From the NCBI RefSeq assembly GCF_051465645.1, contig NZ_CP195790.1, positions 1,550,001 to 1,614,000 of the forward strand: a DNA stretch of 64,000 bases, given 5' to 3'. Under the pieces are notes generated by a model. The model made no database searches. It worked only from the letters and a program-made list of their open reading frames with translations, and was not told the origin of the DNA. Below are positions 8,605 to 18,151 of the stretch, in pieces. How positions within the stretch are numbered: position 1 is the stretch's first letter; each line of letters starts with the position of its first letter. The position numbers and the translations under genes were made by a program. The stretch is from Planctomicrobium sp051465645 (GTDB lineage: Bacteria; Planctomycetota; Planctomycetia; Planctomycetales; Planctomycetaceae).

Positions 8605-10137
8605 ATGGGGGAAAACTCAGAGAGTAAAAGCAAGGTCAACTGGTGGAAGTTCGGATTCCCCGCCATCGTTCTTCTGTTTCTCCTGATGCGGCTTCCGGCG
8701 ATGGCTCTCCAGCCTGGAGGAGAAGATGAAGACTGCTATGCGGTCGCTGGCCTGACGATTCTTAATACAGGACTGCCACAGCTCCCACACGTCCCGACTA
8801 GAGATCTCAAGAGCGTATATTATCGCGCGGATCACGTTCTCTATGCAGAGCCCCCGTTGTCATTCTACCTTCAAGCGGTGTGCTATTCGCTTCTGCCTGA
8901 TGTCTATGGAACAGCACGTCTGGCATCAGCGATTGCTGGAATCGTATTGCTATGGGGTGTCTGGAAACTGACAATAGAAGTGACCGGGAGTGAGATCGCT
9001 GCATTCTGGGCGGCAGGGCTTCTGTCACTCTCTCGCTGGTTTTACTTCCCTGCGACGCGAGCTCGTCCTGACATTTTTTGCGCGATGTTTGGTGTGCTCG
9101 CCATCTGGCTGTTGTTTCGCTGGTGCAACACGCGAGCTCGCTCCAATTTAATCTGGTGTGGAATTGCTCTGGGTTGCGGCGGTCTCTGTCATCCGTTTGC
9201 GATTCTGTATGCCGTTCAGATTGGGATTTGCCTGATGATTTTTGAACAGCGTTGGAAGCGACTTTCAACTCCGGCCACTGTCGCTGCGATTGCCATCGTT
9301 GTGTTCTCAGCCTGGATTCCGCTGATTCTCATCGACGTGGAGACCTTTCAGATCCAGTTTCAAAACCAGTTCTTCACTGGAGTGAACAGTTCAACTGCCC
9401 ACCTCCCTAATTCACACTGGAATTCGCTTGGCTATCACGGGGAATATCTGTGGAAGCACATTGGCATCTGGCAATGTCTGATCGCTAGTCTTCCAGTCAT
9501 CGTTGCGACTGTGTTTTCACTGATTCATCGAAATCAGCCATTACTCACGGTCAGCTTACTGGCAATTTCGTCGCATCTGGGGCTCTGTTTCCTGATCGGG
9601 ACACACCACTACACACCCGGTTACTGGGCTTACGTCGCGAGCCTTTGCTTTGTGACAACCGGATGGATGATTTCTAAAACAACAGAACGAATCGCTAACG
9701 CATTTCGATCCCAAAGCGGCCTGCGGATTGCCACCTGCTGGTCAGCAGCCATCGCACTGTTGATGACAATGATTCCCGGAAGTGGCGTTCAAGCGACAGT
9801 CGTTCATCTCCGAAACTGGAACGATCCAGAATACAACGCGCCATTGTTCGCGCAGAAGCTCATTGAATCTGTTCCTGAAGACGCAACATCGATCGTCGAT
9901 GCACAGTTTGCTCTCGACTTCATCGCTGCGAAAAGAAAGACGATCTTCGCTACGAGGATTCCCTTCTACCACAACGCAGCGGCGTACGATTTCGACTATG
10001 TCGTCGCCAGCAGGTATCTCGTCTCTCAAGGAGAGACATTTGACACAGAACTCGTTGTCAGAGTTGGAAAGCCAGACGATCCATTTGCTTGTTATGCCGA
10101 GATCCGAAAACGCCGTACAAGCGTGCGTCTTCCCTGA
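8605..10137 (+). CDS. membrane glycosyltransferase, GT39/ArnT-like
   Basis: 510 residues with about ten hydrophobic segments and a C-terminal soluble tail. The layout matches the PMT/ArnT-like GT-C superfamily: a first helix, then a periplasmic loop with an acidic motif (GGEDEDCYAVAGL, about 38-50, the expected catalytic-acid region), a second loop YRADHVLYAEPPLSFYLQA, and repeated helices. These enzymes transfer sugars from polyprenyl-phosphate donors to lipid or protein acceptors on the outer face of the inner membrane. The start at 8605 is preceded by AGGATTGG. It is monocistronic and convergent with the NfeD-like gene. Donor and acceptor are unknown. Confidence 0.75.
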   Translation: MGENSESKSKVNWWKFGFPAIVLLFLLMRLPAMALQPGGEDEDCYAVAGLTILNTGLPQLPHVPTRDLKSVYYRADHVLYAEPPLSFYLQAVCYSLLPDVYGTARLASAIAGIVLLWGVWKLTIEVTGSEIAAFWAAGLLSLSRWFYFPATRARPDIFCAMFGVLAIWLLFRWCNTRARSNLIWCGIALGCGGLCHPFAILYAVQIGICLMIFEQRWKRLSTPATVAAIAIVVFSAWIPLILIDVETFQIQFQNQFFTGVNSSTAHLPNSHWNSLGYHGEYLWKHIGIWQCLIASLPVIVATVFSLIHRNQPLLTVSLLAISSHLGLCFLIGTHHYTPGYWAYVASLCFVTTGWMISKTTERIANAFRSQSGLRIATCWSAAIALLMTMIPGSGVQATVVHLRNWNDPEYNAPLFAQKLIESVPEDATSIVDAQFALDFIAAKRKTIFATRIPFYHNAAAYDFDYVVASRYLVSQGETFDTELVVRVGKPDDPFACYAEIRKRRTSVRLP

Positions 10138-10161
10138 CAATCGCGATCGCGAACTCAGGCG

Positions 10162-10770
10162 TCAGGCCTGCTTGTCATCGAGTTCATTCTTCCATGGATC
10201 GAATCCATCAGACTCTTCAACCAACGGCTCCGGTTCATCGCTTCGAGCTGTCGTTGGCGCATTGTCGGACCGTTCAACCGGGCGAACGACAATACGGGTC
10301 CCTCGAACTTCCACCACTTCGACGGGCGAATTCGCCTCGATCATCATTGTCTCAGCAATTGCATGGAGCCGTTCACCGTCAATGCTCACCAATCCGCCGG
10401 GAGTCATCAAATTCAGTGCAAACCCGTGCTTTCCGATCAGGCTTGTCAGATGTTTTTGCTCACGTTGATAGGGAGTCACCTCTTCGTTTGTTGGGGCGGA
10501 AAGCAGAATACGGTTTCCCAAAGGCGTCTTCTCGATCAGGACAAATGCCCCGACGATGCAGCAGGGAATAATCAGAGCAACGGTCCCGTAATAGCTCCAC
10601 ATCAAATAGGGATTTGATTCAGACCATGCCTGAAATGCGAAATACCCTGCCCCGAAGAAACAACATGCGGCGATAACCCCGATCGCTCCACCAGAGGGAA
10701 CGAACATCTCAACGAAGATCAGGAGCATCCCTGAAATAGTGAGGATGTAGACTAGGTTTTGAGGGTCCAT
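10162..10770 (-). CDS. NfeD-like membrane protein
   Basis: 202 residues: three or four helices in the first 85 residues (LVYILTISGMLLIFVEMFVPSG, then two more), followed by a soluble OB-like domain of the NfeD C-terminal family (GKHGFALNLMTPGGLVSIDGERLHAIAE..., VVEVRGTRIVVRPV at about 163-176), and a charged tail. The family partners with stomatin/SPFH proteins in membrane organisation; no SPFH gene is in this window, nor is the ClpP-like protease domain of long NfeD present. Start ATG at 10770. Confidence in the family is good; the partner is unknown. Confidence 0.85.
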   Translation of the reverse strand: MDPQNLVYILTISGMLLIFVEMFVPSGGAIGVIAACCFFGAGYFAFQAWSESNPYLMWSYYGTVALIIPCCIVGAFVLIEKTPLGNRILLSAPTNEEVTPYQREQKHLTSLIGKHGFALNLMTPGGLVSIDGERLHAIAETMMIEANSPVEVVEVRGTRIVVRPVERSDNAPTTARSDEPEPLVEESDGFDPWKNELDDKQA

Positions 10771-11205
10771 GACTAAGTCGTTCGCCTAGGGATCGGAATT
10801 GAGGTCAACATGGTTGAAATCCCCGTCACCGTCAAACCGGATTCTGCACATGAGTCAGAATCCGCAACTGGGGGTGACACAAGCGACCAAAATGGTCTCT
10901 CATGCTGAAGACGTTACCTGAAAGCATTAAGTCCTTTGCGAATCACGATTACAGATCGTAAACGTGTCTCGCGATGTTCGACTTTCATCGACTCATGTCA
11001 GGCAAATTCTTCCAAATGAATTCTAGTTTGTCAGACCAATCGAACAATTCATGAACCCGAATTGCTTGCAGAAAATTCCGGTTCCGTGGCAGCAGACACA
11101 TTCGATCGGAATCGACATTGCTCCATAGTCGGCGTCCTGAAAAGCACGCCTCCATGGAGAAGAACGCTCGAAACGCTGGAAAACCGAAAACGTTAGTGCT
11201 GGAAA
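10771..11205. other. intergenic, no gene recognised
   Basis: 435 bp upstream of the NfeD-like gene and downstream of the aminotransferase. A 32-codon frame at 10810-10908 with GAGGT before its ATG is the only ORF with a ribosome site; it is too short and featureless to call. Confidence 0.35.
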
Positions 11206-12531
11206 TCACATGCTGATCTGCTGTCGGACTGCAACGGAAAGGCGGCGCATCCCCTCCACGATCCCTTCGCTGTTTTGAACACCAAAACTGAGACGCATTT
11301 GATTGTCCGGGTGATTCTGACCAGAGTCTGCGTAACAGATCGTTCCTGGGACGTACATCACACCTTCTTTGACCGCCGCTTGAAACAGTTCGCTTCCGAA
11401 TCCGGTGCTGATTGATTCTGGCAAGCTCATCCAGACATACAAGCCCCCATGCGGGTGATGCCAGGTGACCCCAGGGATATCCGAGAAGTACTGTTCGGCC
11501 GCGGCAAGCATCGCATCACGCTTCATTGCGTAACTTTCGCGAATTCGATTCAGGTGTTGATAGTAGTCGCCGTTCTCAAGCACCTTGGCCATGATGTGCT
11601 GGCTGAAGTTGCTGGAACCGAAATCTTCGTTCCCTTTCCGATCCGCGAGTGCCGAAATGAGTGCCGTGGGGACAATCCCTAACCCAACTCGAATCCCGGG
11701 CGAAAATGTTTTGGAAAACGTTTGCGCATAAATCACAAGTTCGCGGGAAGCATCACAACTCCAGATGCTGGGGTATTCCTCCCCGTCATACCGAAGCTCC
11801 CGATAGGCAGCATCTTCGAGAATGAGAATCTGGTGTTCGCGGGACCACTTCTTCGCCAGTTCAACCAATTGATGCCGACGTTTAACCGCGAGACAGGTTC
11901 CTGCTGGATTATCGTAGTAACTCACCACATAAATCAGTTTGACTTTGGAGAGTTCCCCTGCCTTCTCAAGTTCAGCAAGCGCCTCATCAAGAGCATCGAT
12001 CTTCATTCCGTGTTCGTCACTGGGAATGGTGATTGCCCGAGCTTCAACACCTGCCAGATTCCCGGCAAACACAAAATAGGTCGGACCTGCAACGAAACAG
12101 ATGTCCCCGGGATCAAACAGAACTTCACAGACAAGCGACAGCAGTTGCTGCGAACCCGTTGTCAGAAAGACATTATCCAGACCGACTTTCAGATCAGACG
12201 GGTCCTGCCGCTCGAGTTTTGCAAAATGCTCCAGTCCTAACCGTCGCATTCGGATGTAACCGTGAGTCGTTCCGTACTGCAAAGCGCCGCGGCCGACGGA
12301 TTCACTGGACAGCATTTCCTGCACAGCCTTCAGTGACTTATGAACCGGCAGTGTCATCGGGTCGACGAGGCCTGCCGCAAGTGAAATCACTTGAGGGTTC
12401 TCAACTCCCTGCTGCATCAGAAAGCTGATCGCCAGATCTCGAGTGGCATCCCGGCGCTGACTGAACTGAATCGGGAGACGCGTTTCTGAATGGGAAGAAT
12501 CTGCTGACATCCGACCCTCGTGTGCGCTCAT
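11206..12531 (-). CDS. PLP-dependent aminotransferase, class I/II (2-aminoadipate aminotransferase-like)
   Basis: 441 residues, fold-type I aminotransferase resembling LysN/2-aminoadipate aminotransferases and the catalytic half of MocR regulators, but with no helix-turn-helix domain. Seen: VISLAAGLVDP near 48, TTGSQQLLSLVCEVLFDPGD (cofactor-binding), SYYDNPAGTCLAV (where most relatives have NPTG), ILEDAAYRELRYDG with the PLP-contacting Asp and Tyr, YAQTFSKTFSPGIRVG with the Schiff-base Lys, and a C-terminal RLSFG carrying the substrate-carboxylate Arg. Start ATG 12531, with an alternative ATG at 12510. The substrate is not determined. Its neighbours are a two-component system on the same strand, which does not clarify its pathway. 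Confidence 0.88.
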   Translation of the reverse strand: MSAHEGRMSADSSHSETRLPIQFSQRRDATRDLAISFLMQQGVENPQVISLAAGLVDPMTLPVHKSLKAVQEMLSSESVGRGALQYGTTHGYIRMRRLGLEHFAKLERQDPSDLKVGLDNVFLTTGSQQLLSLVCEVLFDPGDICFVAGPTYFVFAGNLAGVEARAITIPSDEHGMKIDALDEALAELEKAGELSKVKLIYVVSYYDNPAGTCLAVKRRHQLVELAKKWSREHQILILEDAAYRELRYDGEEYPSIWSCDASRELVIYAQTFSKTFSPGIRVGLGIVPTALISALADRKGNEDFGSSNFSQHIMAKVLENGDYYQHLNRIRESYAMKRDAMLAAAEQYFSDIPGVTWHHPHGGLYVWMSLPESISTGFGSELFQAAVKEGVMYVPGTICYADSGQNHPDNQMRLSFGVQNSEGIVEGMRRLSVAVRQQISM

Positions 12532-12661
12532 GATTACTCACGTCTTCTTCACTTGTATCTGACATCAACGCATCCCCCACCAAGATCAGGGAAGATGCAA
12601 CAGCTCCCAATCCGGCTCGACGTTCAAGGTCGAATTGCCGGTTGCTGATGCTGATTGCCGC

Positions 12662-13276
12662 TTACAGGTGAATGATGCCTCGTTTCAGTGCGATTGTAAC
12701 CGCATGCGTCCTGTCAGAAGCCTCAAGCTTCTGCAGAATATTCTGGACATGCATTTTGATCGTTCCGTCCGCCGTTCCAAGCTTGGCCGCAATTTCTTTA
12801 TTCGCAAGTCCATGTGCCACAAGATCCAGCACCTGAATCTCGCGCGGCGTCAACATCGACCGAGAGAAGTATTCCGACAGGCGTTTCGCTGCTTCTGGAG
12901 AGACGAGAGTTTGACCGGCGAAGACCGTTCGAATGGCACTGAGAACGTCGGTGTGAACTGATTCTTTGAGAAGGTATCCGCGTATTCCGGCTTCCAACGC
13001 CCGGTAGATGTCCTGATCACCATCAAAACTCGTCAGTGCGATAATCTTGGCGTCAGGGTCTTCCGACAGGATACGTTTCACCGCGCCAATCCCGTCCAAC
13101 ACTGGCATCTTCAGATCGAGAAGTACGACGTCCGGTTTGGCCTTGCGGTAAAGTTCGACAGCGTCTTCGCCATTGTCGCCCTCCGCAACGAGTTCAATAT
13201 CACTCTCGTTGTTCAGGATGGATGCAATCCCCTTGCGCACAAGCGGGTGGTCGTCCACGCAAAGAACACGAATCAC
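12662..13276 (-). CDS. response regulator, NarL/FixJ family (REC + LuxR-type HTH)
   Basis: About 204 residues from GTG 13276. The receiver domain starts RVLCVDDHPLVRKG, has the phosphoacceptor Asp in VVLLDLKMPVLDG and the conserved T and K in IALTSFDG and GYLLKES. The C-terminal DNA-binding domain reads LTPREIQVLDLVAHGLANKEIAAKLG then TIKMHVQNILQKL, the LuxR/GerE signature. Every available start is a weak non-ATG codon: GTG 13276, TTG 13291 or TTG 13339; the last would overlap the kinase gene by about 25 bp. It is encoded directly downstream of its likely partner kinase and should act as the transcriptional output of that system. Target genes are unknown. Confidence 0.92.
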   Translation of the reverse strand: MIRVLCVDDHPLVRKGIASILNNESDIELVAEGDNGEDAVELYRKAKPDVVLLDLKMPVLDGIGAVKRILSEDPDAKIIALTSFDGDQDIYRALEAGIRGYLLKESVHTDVLSAIRTVFAGQTLVSPEAAKRLSEYFSRSMLTPREIQVLDLVAHGLANKEIAAKLGTADGTIKMHVQNILQKLEASDRTHAVTIALKRGIIHL

Positions 13277-13314
13277 AGTGAGTGTAAGCAATTCAGACAA
13301 TTCAGGTGCCCTTC

Positions 13315-16300
13315 TCAGACACTGCGACTGGAATACCAAGGAGTGGTTTCCGATGGCTGGGGAGGAATCGGCACATCGATCTGAACTGTTGTACCACCTG
13401 AAGGAGAACTTTGCAGTTCAAGTATCCCATGAATTTGGATCGCACGCTCCCTCATTCCGATCAATCCATAATGCCCAGGCAATCGCCCTTCGGCACCGGC
13501 CACCTGAAATCCCCGCCCATCATCTTTAATCACCAGCCTGATTCGCCCCGACCGGAACGTCAACGTGACATGAAGATGCTTCGCATCAGCATGACGGACC
13601 GTATTAGAAATTGCCTCCTGCGCGATCCTTAACAGATGGTACTCCACCTCCATGGGAAGCTGACGAGACAATTCCTCGATATTGAGCTTCAGTTGCAAGC
13701 CATGAGTTTCCGCCGCTTGAGTCGCCGCCTGTGTGACGGCGTCTGGAAGACTCGCAGCTCCACTTGTACTTCGCAGTCCGGCAACTGTTCGTCGCGCCTC
13801 CCGCAAACAAAAGCCGGCGTCGGAGATGACTTCTTTCAATGTCTTTTGCTCAAGAGACGGTTGCAAGCGATTGGACAGCGCCTGCATTTGCATCGTCACA
13901 CCAGAGAAGCCCTGAATCAGTGTATCGTGGAGTTCGCGAGCAATCCGCAGGCGTTCCGCCATCACCGCCATTAATCGTGACCGAATTTGCAGCACGCGGA
14001 GACGATAGATGCCCCAGAAGACGAAGCCCGCGAGAAATAGTGAACCAATTTTGAACCACCTTGTTTCGTAGAAATGAGGGGGCACTACGAACTCGATTGG
14101 CGCTGCAATCTCAGACCAGTTCAATGTTTGATTTGTCGCACTCACTCGAAACCGATAGTGCCTCGGAGGAAGATTGGTATAAAACGCTTCACGGCGTTCT
14201 CCGACATCGATCCAATCTTCGTCGAATCCTTCCAGCATATACCGGAATCGAACCCGTTGGGGGACCACATAAGTGGCTGCGGTATAACGAAAGGACACGT
14301 TTGCACGACCGGCAGGGAGTCGGACGGGCTGTCCCAAATCAACCCGATCCCCATTTGCCTGCATTTCCTCAATGATGACATTTGGCTTTGGCAGAGTTCG
14401 CGACAGGCGTTGTGGAGAGGCCGAAAGCACACCCTGGTTCGTTGAAAACCAAAGCAGATTATTTTCAGAAATCACCGCGCAGGGCTGCACTCCCCGTTGG
14501 CATTCAACCGTTTTCTGAGACTCTGTCGGGCTGAACGGACTGCTCACGATACGTTGAATTTCGCCGCGAGCACATTTCAGGAGTTCCTCGCGACTGACAT
14601 AGAAGATCCCGCGACTGCATGCGAGCCACAACCGGTCATCAGGCTCGGCCACAACTCCGAAGATCTCATCATCATAGAGCCCTTGTTTCATCGTAAACTG
14701 AAACACGAGCCCTTTGCCGTCGAGCGAATCGACAACGAACAATCCCCGATCTCGGGTACCCATCCAGTAAAGTCCATCAACGCTTCTGATGATCGAATCG
14801 ACTCCCTGCAACGCACTATAACTTTGCAGGATCTGGACCATTCCGGACTCTTTACAGAGAAACACTCCCGTCTCGGCAGAGGCAATCACACCTTCGACAT
14901 CATTCGCCAGCAAATCGAGAATGGAGTGAGCTTCGCGCCCTGTTGCATTCTCTGGCGTGTGAATTTCGCCGTCCTTCCGAAACACAATCCCTTTGTTCGT
15001 GCCGATCCAAAGGACCCCGTTCTTATCCATGCACAGTGCTTGAATAATGTTCGATGGCAGACCTTTTTCAATATCCCATAAATCGATGATCTTTTTGTCC
15101 TGCATCAGACAGAGCCCGCGGTCCGTTCCGATCCAGACAGAGCCCTGCTCATCTCGCTCCAATGACAGAATCTTATTGCTCGGCAAGCCGTTCTGGGTTG
15201 TGAAGAGTGTCTTACAACTCTGTCCCTCGACCAACGCCAGACCTGCATCCAGAGTCCCTAACCAGATGTTACGATTAGAGTCTTCAAGGATCGGTCCGGC
15301 TTCATTACTTCCTAGACCTTCACTGACCGTTAACGGAACTGTGCGTCGATCGACGAATTGATTGAGACCGTTCTTCGTACCAACCCAAAGACTTCCTTCG
15401 TGGTCTTCTAAAATCGAGCACGCAGTACTCTGGGAGAGCCCGTCTCGAGTGCGAAACAGGTCCATTCCCCCATTGCGAAGTCGACAGATTCCATCTTTCG
15501 TCCCAATCCATAAACTGCCATCAGGACTGGAAGTCAGACACTCAATCCACTCATGCGGAAGTCCGTTTTCTTTTGAGTACAGAGTTTCCTGATCACCTTC
15601 AACTCTGACCAGACCATGACTTGACCCGACCCAGATCGCCTGACCATCGGCGAGCAATGTCGTCACGATGGCGGTGTCGGGAATGGACTTCATTGAAACA
15701 GCGCTAAACGTGTTTTCTGATTCGCGATAGAGAATATTTCCTGTCCCACCAACCCAGACGGCATCATCTTCGGTCTGGGTACAAGCGAGAATATTGGTCA
15801 GTGGCAAACCTTGAGCAGATCCAACTTTCTCAACATTCCAGCCAGTACTGGTCCTGACCGTGGTATCAAGCACATACACCCCATCGTCAGTGCCAATCCA
15901 AAGGTGATCGCGGGAATCCAGAAAGAGATGATGGACATTCAACAGATCAAGTCGGGCATTCGCTCCCACGACTTCCGTATCACTATCGTGATAACGGAAG
16001 ACACCAGAACCATTGGTCGCCAACCAGATGGCCTTATCGTTTGACTGCTGAATATCACTAATCCAGACGTTCTCAAGCGACGGTCCATTCACCGCGTTGA
16101 GATGCTGAAACTTCAATCCATCGAACTGATGTAATCCCGCCTGAGTTCCGAGAAGCAGAATTCCATCCTGAGTCTGATGCAGGGACAGAATCGACGCTCT
16201 TGGTAATCCTTGTGGAGCTTGCCACTTTCGAAGGAATGCCTGCGTGAGAAATCGATCAGGGGCCAACGCAAATGCAGTGTCAGAAATTAGAAGACAGAAT

Positions 16301-16410
16301 GCCAACGCGAGGAAACTCACCGCGATGTGACATCCCTGTGAAGATCTGACTGGGAAATTGATCGTCCAGACCAAGTTACAGTTCCCTTGAGACAGTGGCG
16401 ATGTGGTCAT
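13315..16410 (-). CDS. two-component sensor histidine kinase with beta-propeller and Y_Y_Y domains
   Basis: About 1031 residues from ATG 16410 (an upstream ATG at 16524 would add 38). Order of parts: signal/anchor helix; roughly 600 residues of propeller blades repeating WIGT.DG(V/I) and GLP motifs (two-component regulator propeller repeats); a Y_Y_Y domain with FRYTAATYVVPQRVRFRYML; one membrane helix (IGSLFLAGFVFWGIYRL); a HisKA_3 dimerisation box RIARELHDTLIQGF with the phospho-His 204 residues from the end; and a HATPase domain with QEAISNTVRHADA and KDDGRGF. The periplasmic propeller is expected to bind a ligand, often polysaccharide-related in Bacteroidetes homologues. There is no fused receiver or AraC domain; the output is the NarL-type regulator downstream. 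Confidence 0.93.
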   Translation of the reverse strand: MTTSPLSQGNCNLVWTINFPVRSSQGCHIAVSFLALAFCLLISDTAFALAPDRFLTQAFLRKWQAPQGLPRASILSLHQTQDGILLLGTQAGLHQFDGLKFQHLNAVNGPSLENVWISDIQQSNDKAIWLATNGSGVFRYHDSDTEVVGANARLDLLNVHHLFLDSRDHLWIGTDDGVYVLDTTVRTSTGWNVEKVGSAQGLPLTNILACTQTEDDAVWVGGTGNILYRESENTFSAVSMKSIPDTAIVTTLLADGQAIWVGSSHGLVRVEGDQETLYSKENGLPHEWIECLTSSPDGSLWIGTKDGICRLRNGGMDLFRTRDGLSQSTACSILEDHEGSLWVGTKNGLNQFVDRRTVPLTVSEGLGSNEAGPILEDSNRNIWLGTLDAGLALVEGQSCKTLFTTQNGLPSNKILSLERDEQGSVWIGTDRGLCLMQDKKIIDLWDIEKGLPSNIIQALCMDKNGVLWIGTNKGIVFRKDGEIHTPENATGREAHSILDLLANDVEGVIASAETGVFLCKESGMVQILQSYSALQGVDSIIRSVDGLYWMGTRDRGLFVVDSLDGKGLVFQFTMKQGLYDDEIFGVVAEPDDRLWLACSRGIFYVSREELLKCARGEIQRIVSSPFSPTESQKTVECQRGVQPCAVISENNLLWFSTNQGVLSASPQRLSRTLPKPNVIIEEMQANGDRVDLGQPVRLPAGRANVSFRYTAATYVVPQRVRFRYMLEGFDEDWIDVGERREAFYTNLPPRHYRFRVSATNQTLNWSEIAAPIEFVVPPHFYETRWFKIGSLFLAGFVFWGIYRLRVLQIRSRLMAVMAERLRIARELHDTLIQGFSGVTMQMQALSNRLQPSLEQKTLKEVISDAGFCLREARRTVAGLRSTSGAASLPDAVTQAATQAAETHGLQLKLNIEELSRQLPMEVEYHLLRIAQEAISNTVRHADAKHLHVTLTFRSGRIRLVIKDDGRGFQVAGAEGRLPGHYGLIGMRERAIQIHGILELQSSPSGGTTVQIDVPIPPQPSETTPWYSSRSV

Positions 16411-16899
16411 TTCCGTAAGCGGATCGCACTTACATCCAATGCCTTGCCTGAGAAGCAAAAAGCGATTCGCAAGGAATCTGCACTGATTCCCGAAAAGACT
16501 TTCCTTGGGGGCAAGGCAAGTCATCTTTCAATAATCGCATTAGAACGAATAGGGAATTACCGAATCAAGGTTCTAATCGCGATCTTGAATGAGTCGCTGA
16601 AAATCTGCGAAATCCAGGCCGAGAATTCCCACCAGTCAGCGAGCGTACCGCGAACAAGAGCAGACCTGAAAGTCATGCGTCACGCAGGTATTCATCTCTT
16701 CAAGATTTGAACTTCAGTACCCGATTGAAGAGGAAGCACGATGGCTCCGCAATCGGTCTGAAAGTGTTCACGCAAGCACATACAAAGAAGCCGAGGCCCA
16801 CGTTTGACGACGGAGCCCTAGCCCTGCTGTTTGTCCAAAGGATTCAAACAGGAATCGCCGCTTCCGCGATCACTTCAACACAGAGAGACCTGAACGGGT
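16411..16899. other. intergenic, kinase promoter region
   Basis: About 490 bp between cysA and the kinase start. It must contain the kinase promoter; I see no convincing -35/-10 pair, hairpin or gene. Confidence 0.35.
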
Positions 16900-17964
16900 T
16901 TAGATCGAATACTCGGCTTCCGGCATGAAAACTCTGGCCGATTTCGGACGCACAAACACCGCATCCCCAATCGCCAGATTCAATTCCCGCGTGCGTTCAC
17001 GGACCAGATCAACGGTCAATTCGATGCCATATTCATCGAGACAAACGCGAACTTTGACAACAGAACTGCTCGGATTTAACTGAACAACGCGTCCCTGCAG
17101 TGAGGCAATCGACGTTGGTGAACGCTCGATCTCAAGTTCATGCGGACGCACATACGCGGTCGCCTGACGCGGCTCATCATGTTGGTAGTCAGCATATGCC
17201 AGCTGAAACGGACCGACGTGTGCGGTCCCGGCCTGAACTCGCCCGTGAAAGACGTTCACATTCCCAAGGAAGTCCATCACAAACGGGGTCGCAGGATGAT
17301 CGAACACCTCTTGAGGCGTTCCAGCCTGCTCAATATTCCCCTGTCGCATGACAACAACTTTGTCCGCAACCTCAAACGCTTCTTCCTGATCGTGTGTCAC
17401 GAAGACCGTGGTCACGTGCATTTCTTCATGCAACCGACGCAACCATGTTCGCAATTCCTGACGGACCTTGGCGTCCAAAGCACCGAACGGCTCATCCAGC
17501 AACAGCATTCGTGGGCGAACAGCAAGAGCCCTCGCCAATGCAACTCGCTGACGCTGGCCACCTGACAATTCACTTGGATAGCGATGCCCAAGACCTTCAA
17601 GACGGACCAAAGACAACAACTCGTTGACGCGCAACTTCACTTCAGCATTGTTGACTTTGCGAACTCGCATTCCAAACGCAATGTTTTCAAACACTGTCAT
17701 GTGTCGAAACAACGCATAATGCTGGAAGACGAACCCGACACCGCGATCACGAGCGGCTTGCTTCGTCACGTCTTCGTCTTCAAACAGAATTGAGCCACGG
17801 TCAGCATGTTCGAGACCGGCAATGATTCTCAACAAGCTGGTTTTCCCAGAGCCAGATGGCCCCAGCAATGCGAGGAGGCAGCCGGAAGGGACTTCGAGGC
17901 TGACATTTTCGAGCGCAGTGAACTCTCCGAATTTCTTCGTGATGTGACGAATGGTAATACTCAT
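16900..17964 (-). CDS. cysA: sulfate/thiosulfate ABC transporter, ATP-binding subunit
   Basis: 354 residues. Walker A GPSGSGKTS at 35-43, Q-loop VFQHYALFRHMTVFENIAFGM, ABC signature LSGGQRQRVALARAL, Walker B MLLLDEPFGALD, switch His in FVTHDQEEAFEVAD, and a C-terminal TOBE-like domain (VNVFHGRV..., AYVRPHELEIER) that is typical of CysA. ATG at 17964 has AGGACGATT before it. It is the last gene of the sbp-cysT-cysW-cysA cluster and powers sulfate import at the inner membrane. A 187-bp gap separates it from cysW, unusual inside such an operon, so an internal promoter is possible. Confidence 0.95.
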   Translation of the reverse strand: MSITIRHITKKFGEFTALENVSLEVPSGCLLALLGPSGSGKTSLLRIIAGLEHADRGSILFEDEDVTKQAARDRGVGFVFQHYALFRHMTVFENIAFGMRVRKVNNAEVKLRVNELLSLVRLEGLGHRYPSELSGGQRQRVALARALAVRPRMLLLDEPFGALDAKVRQELRTWLRRLHEEMHVTTVFVTHDQEEAFEVADKVVVMRQGNIEQAGTPQEVFDHPATPFVMDFLGNVNVFHGRVQAGTAHVGPFQLAYADYQHDEPRQATAYVRPHELEIERSPTSIASLQGRVVQLNPSSSVVKVRVCLDEYGIELTVDLVRERTRELNLAIGDAVFVRPKSARVFMPEAEYSI

Positions 17965-18151
17965 AATCGTCCTGCTTTTCTATTCCTGCCCGGATGTCAG
18001 CATTCAAGCGATGACACCCGCTCAGGCTGTGAGAGTCCTCGAAACTCTCTCAATTTGTCTTCAGAAATTCCGGTCAGGAATCTTCCCCTGTTTCGGCATC
18101 TGAAAGACAGGTCTTTCACTTTTATCCAATGTCACTCAGGCGTTACTCGCC

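Noticed and set aside
10810..10908. 32-codon frame with GAGGT upstream
   Set aside because: Plausible ribosome site but short, with no hydrophobic or structured feature; could be chance.
10985..11209. 74-codon frame starting at the stop of the aminotransferase
   Set aside because: Starts from a GTG overlapping the stop codon, has no ribosome site and no protein-like pattern.
13315..16410. Hybrid kinase with a fused receiver domain
   Set aside because: The protein ends shortly after the ATPase domain; the receiver is a separate gene downstream.
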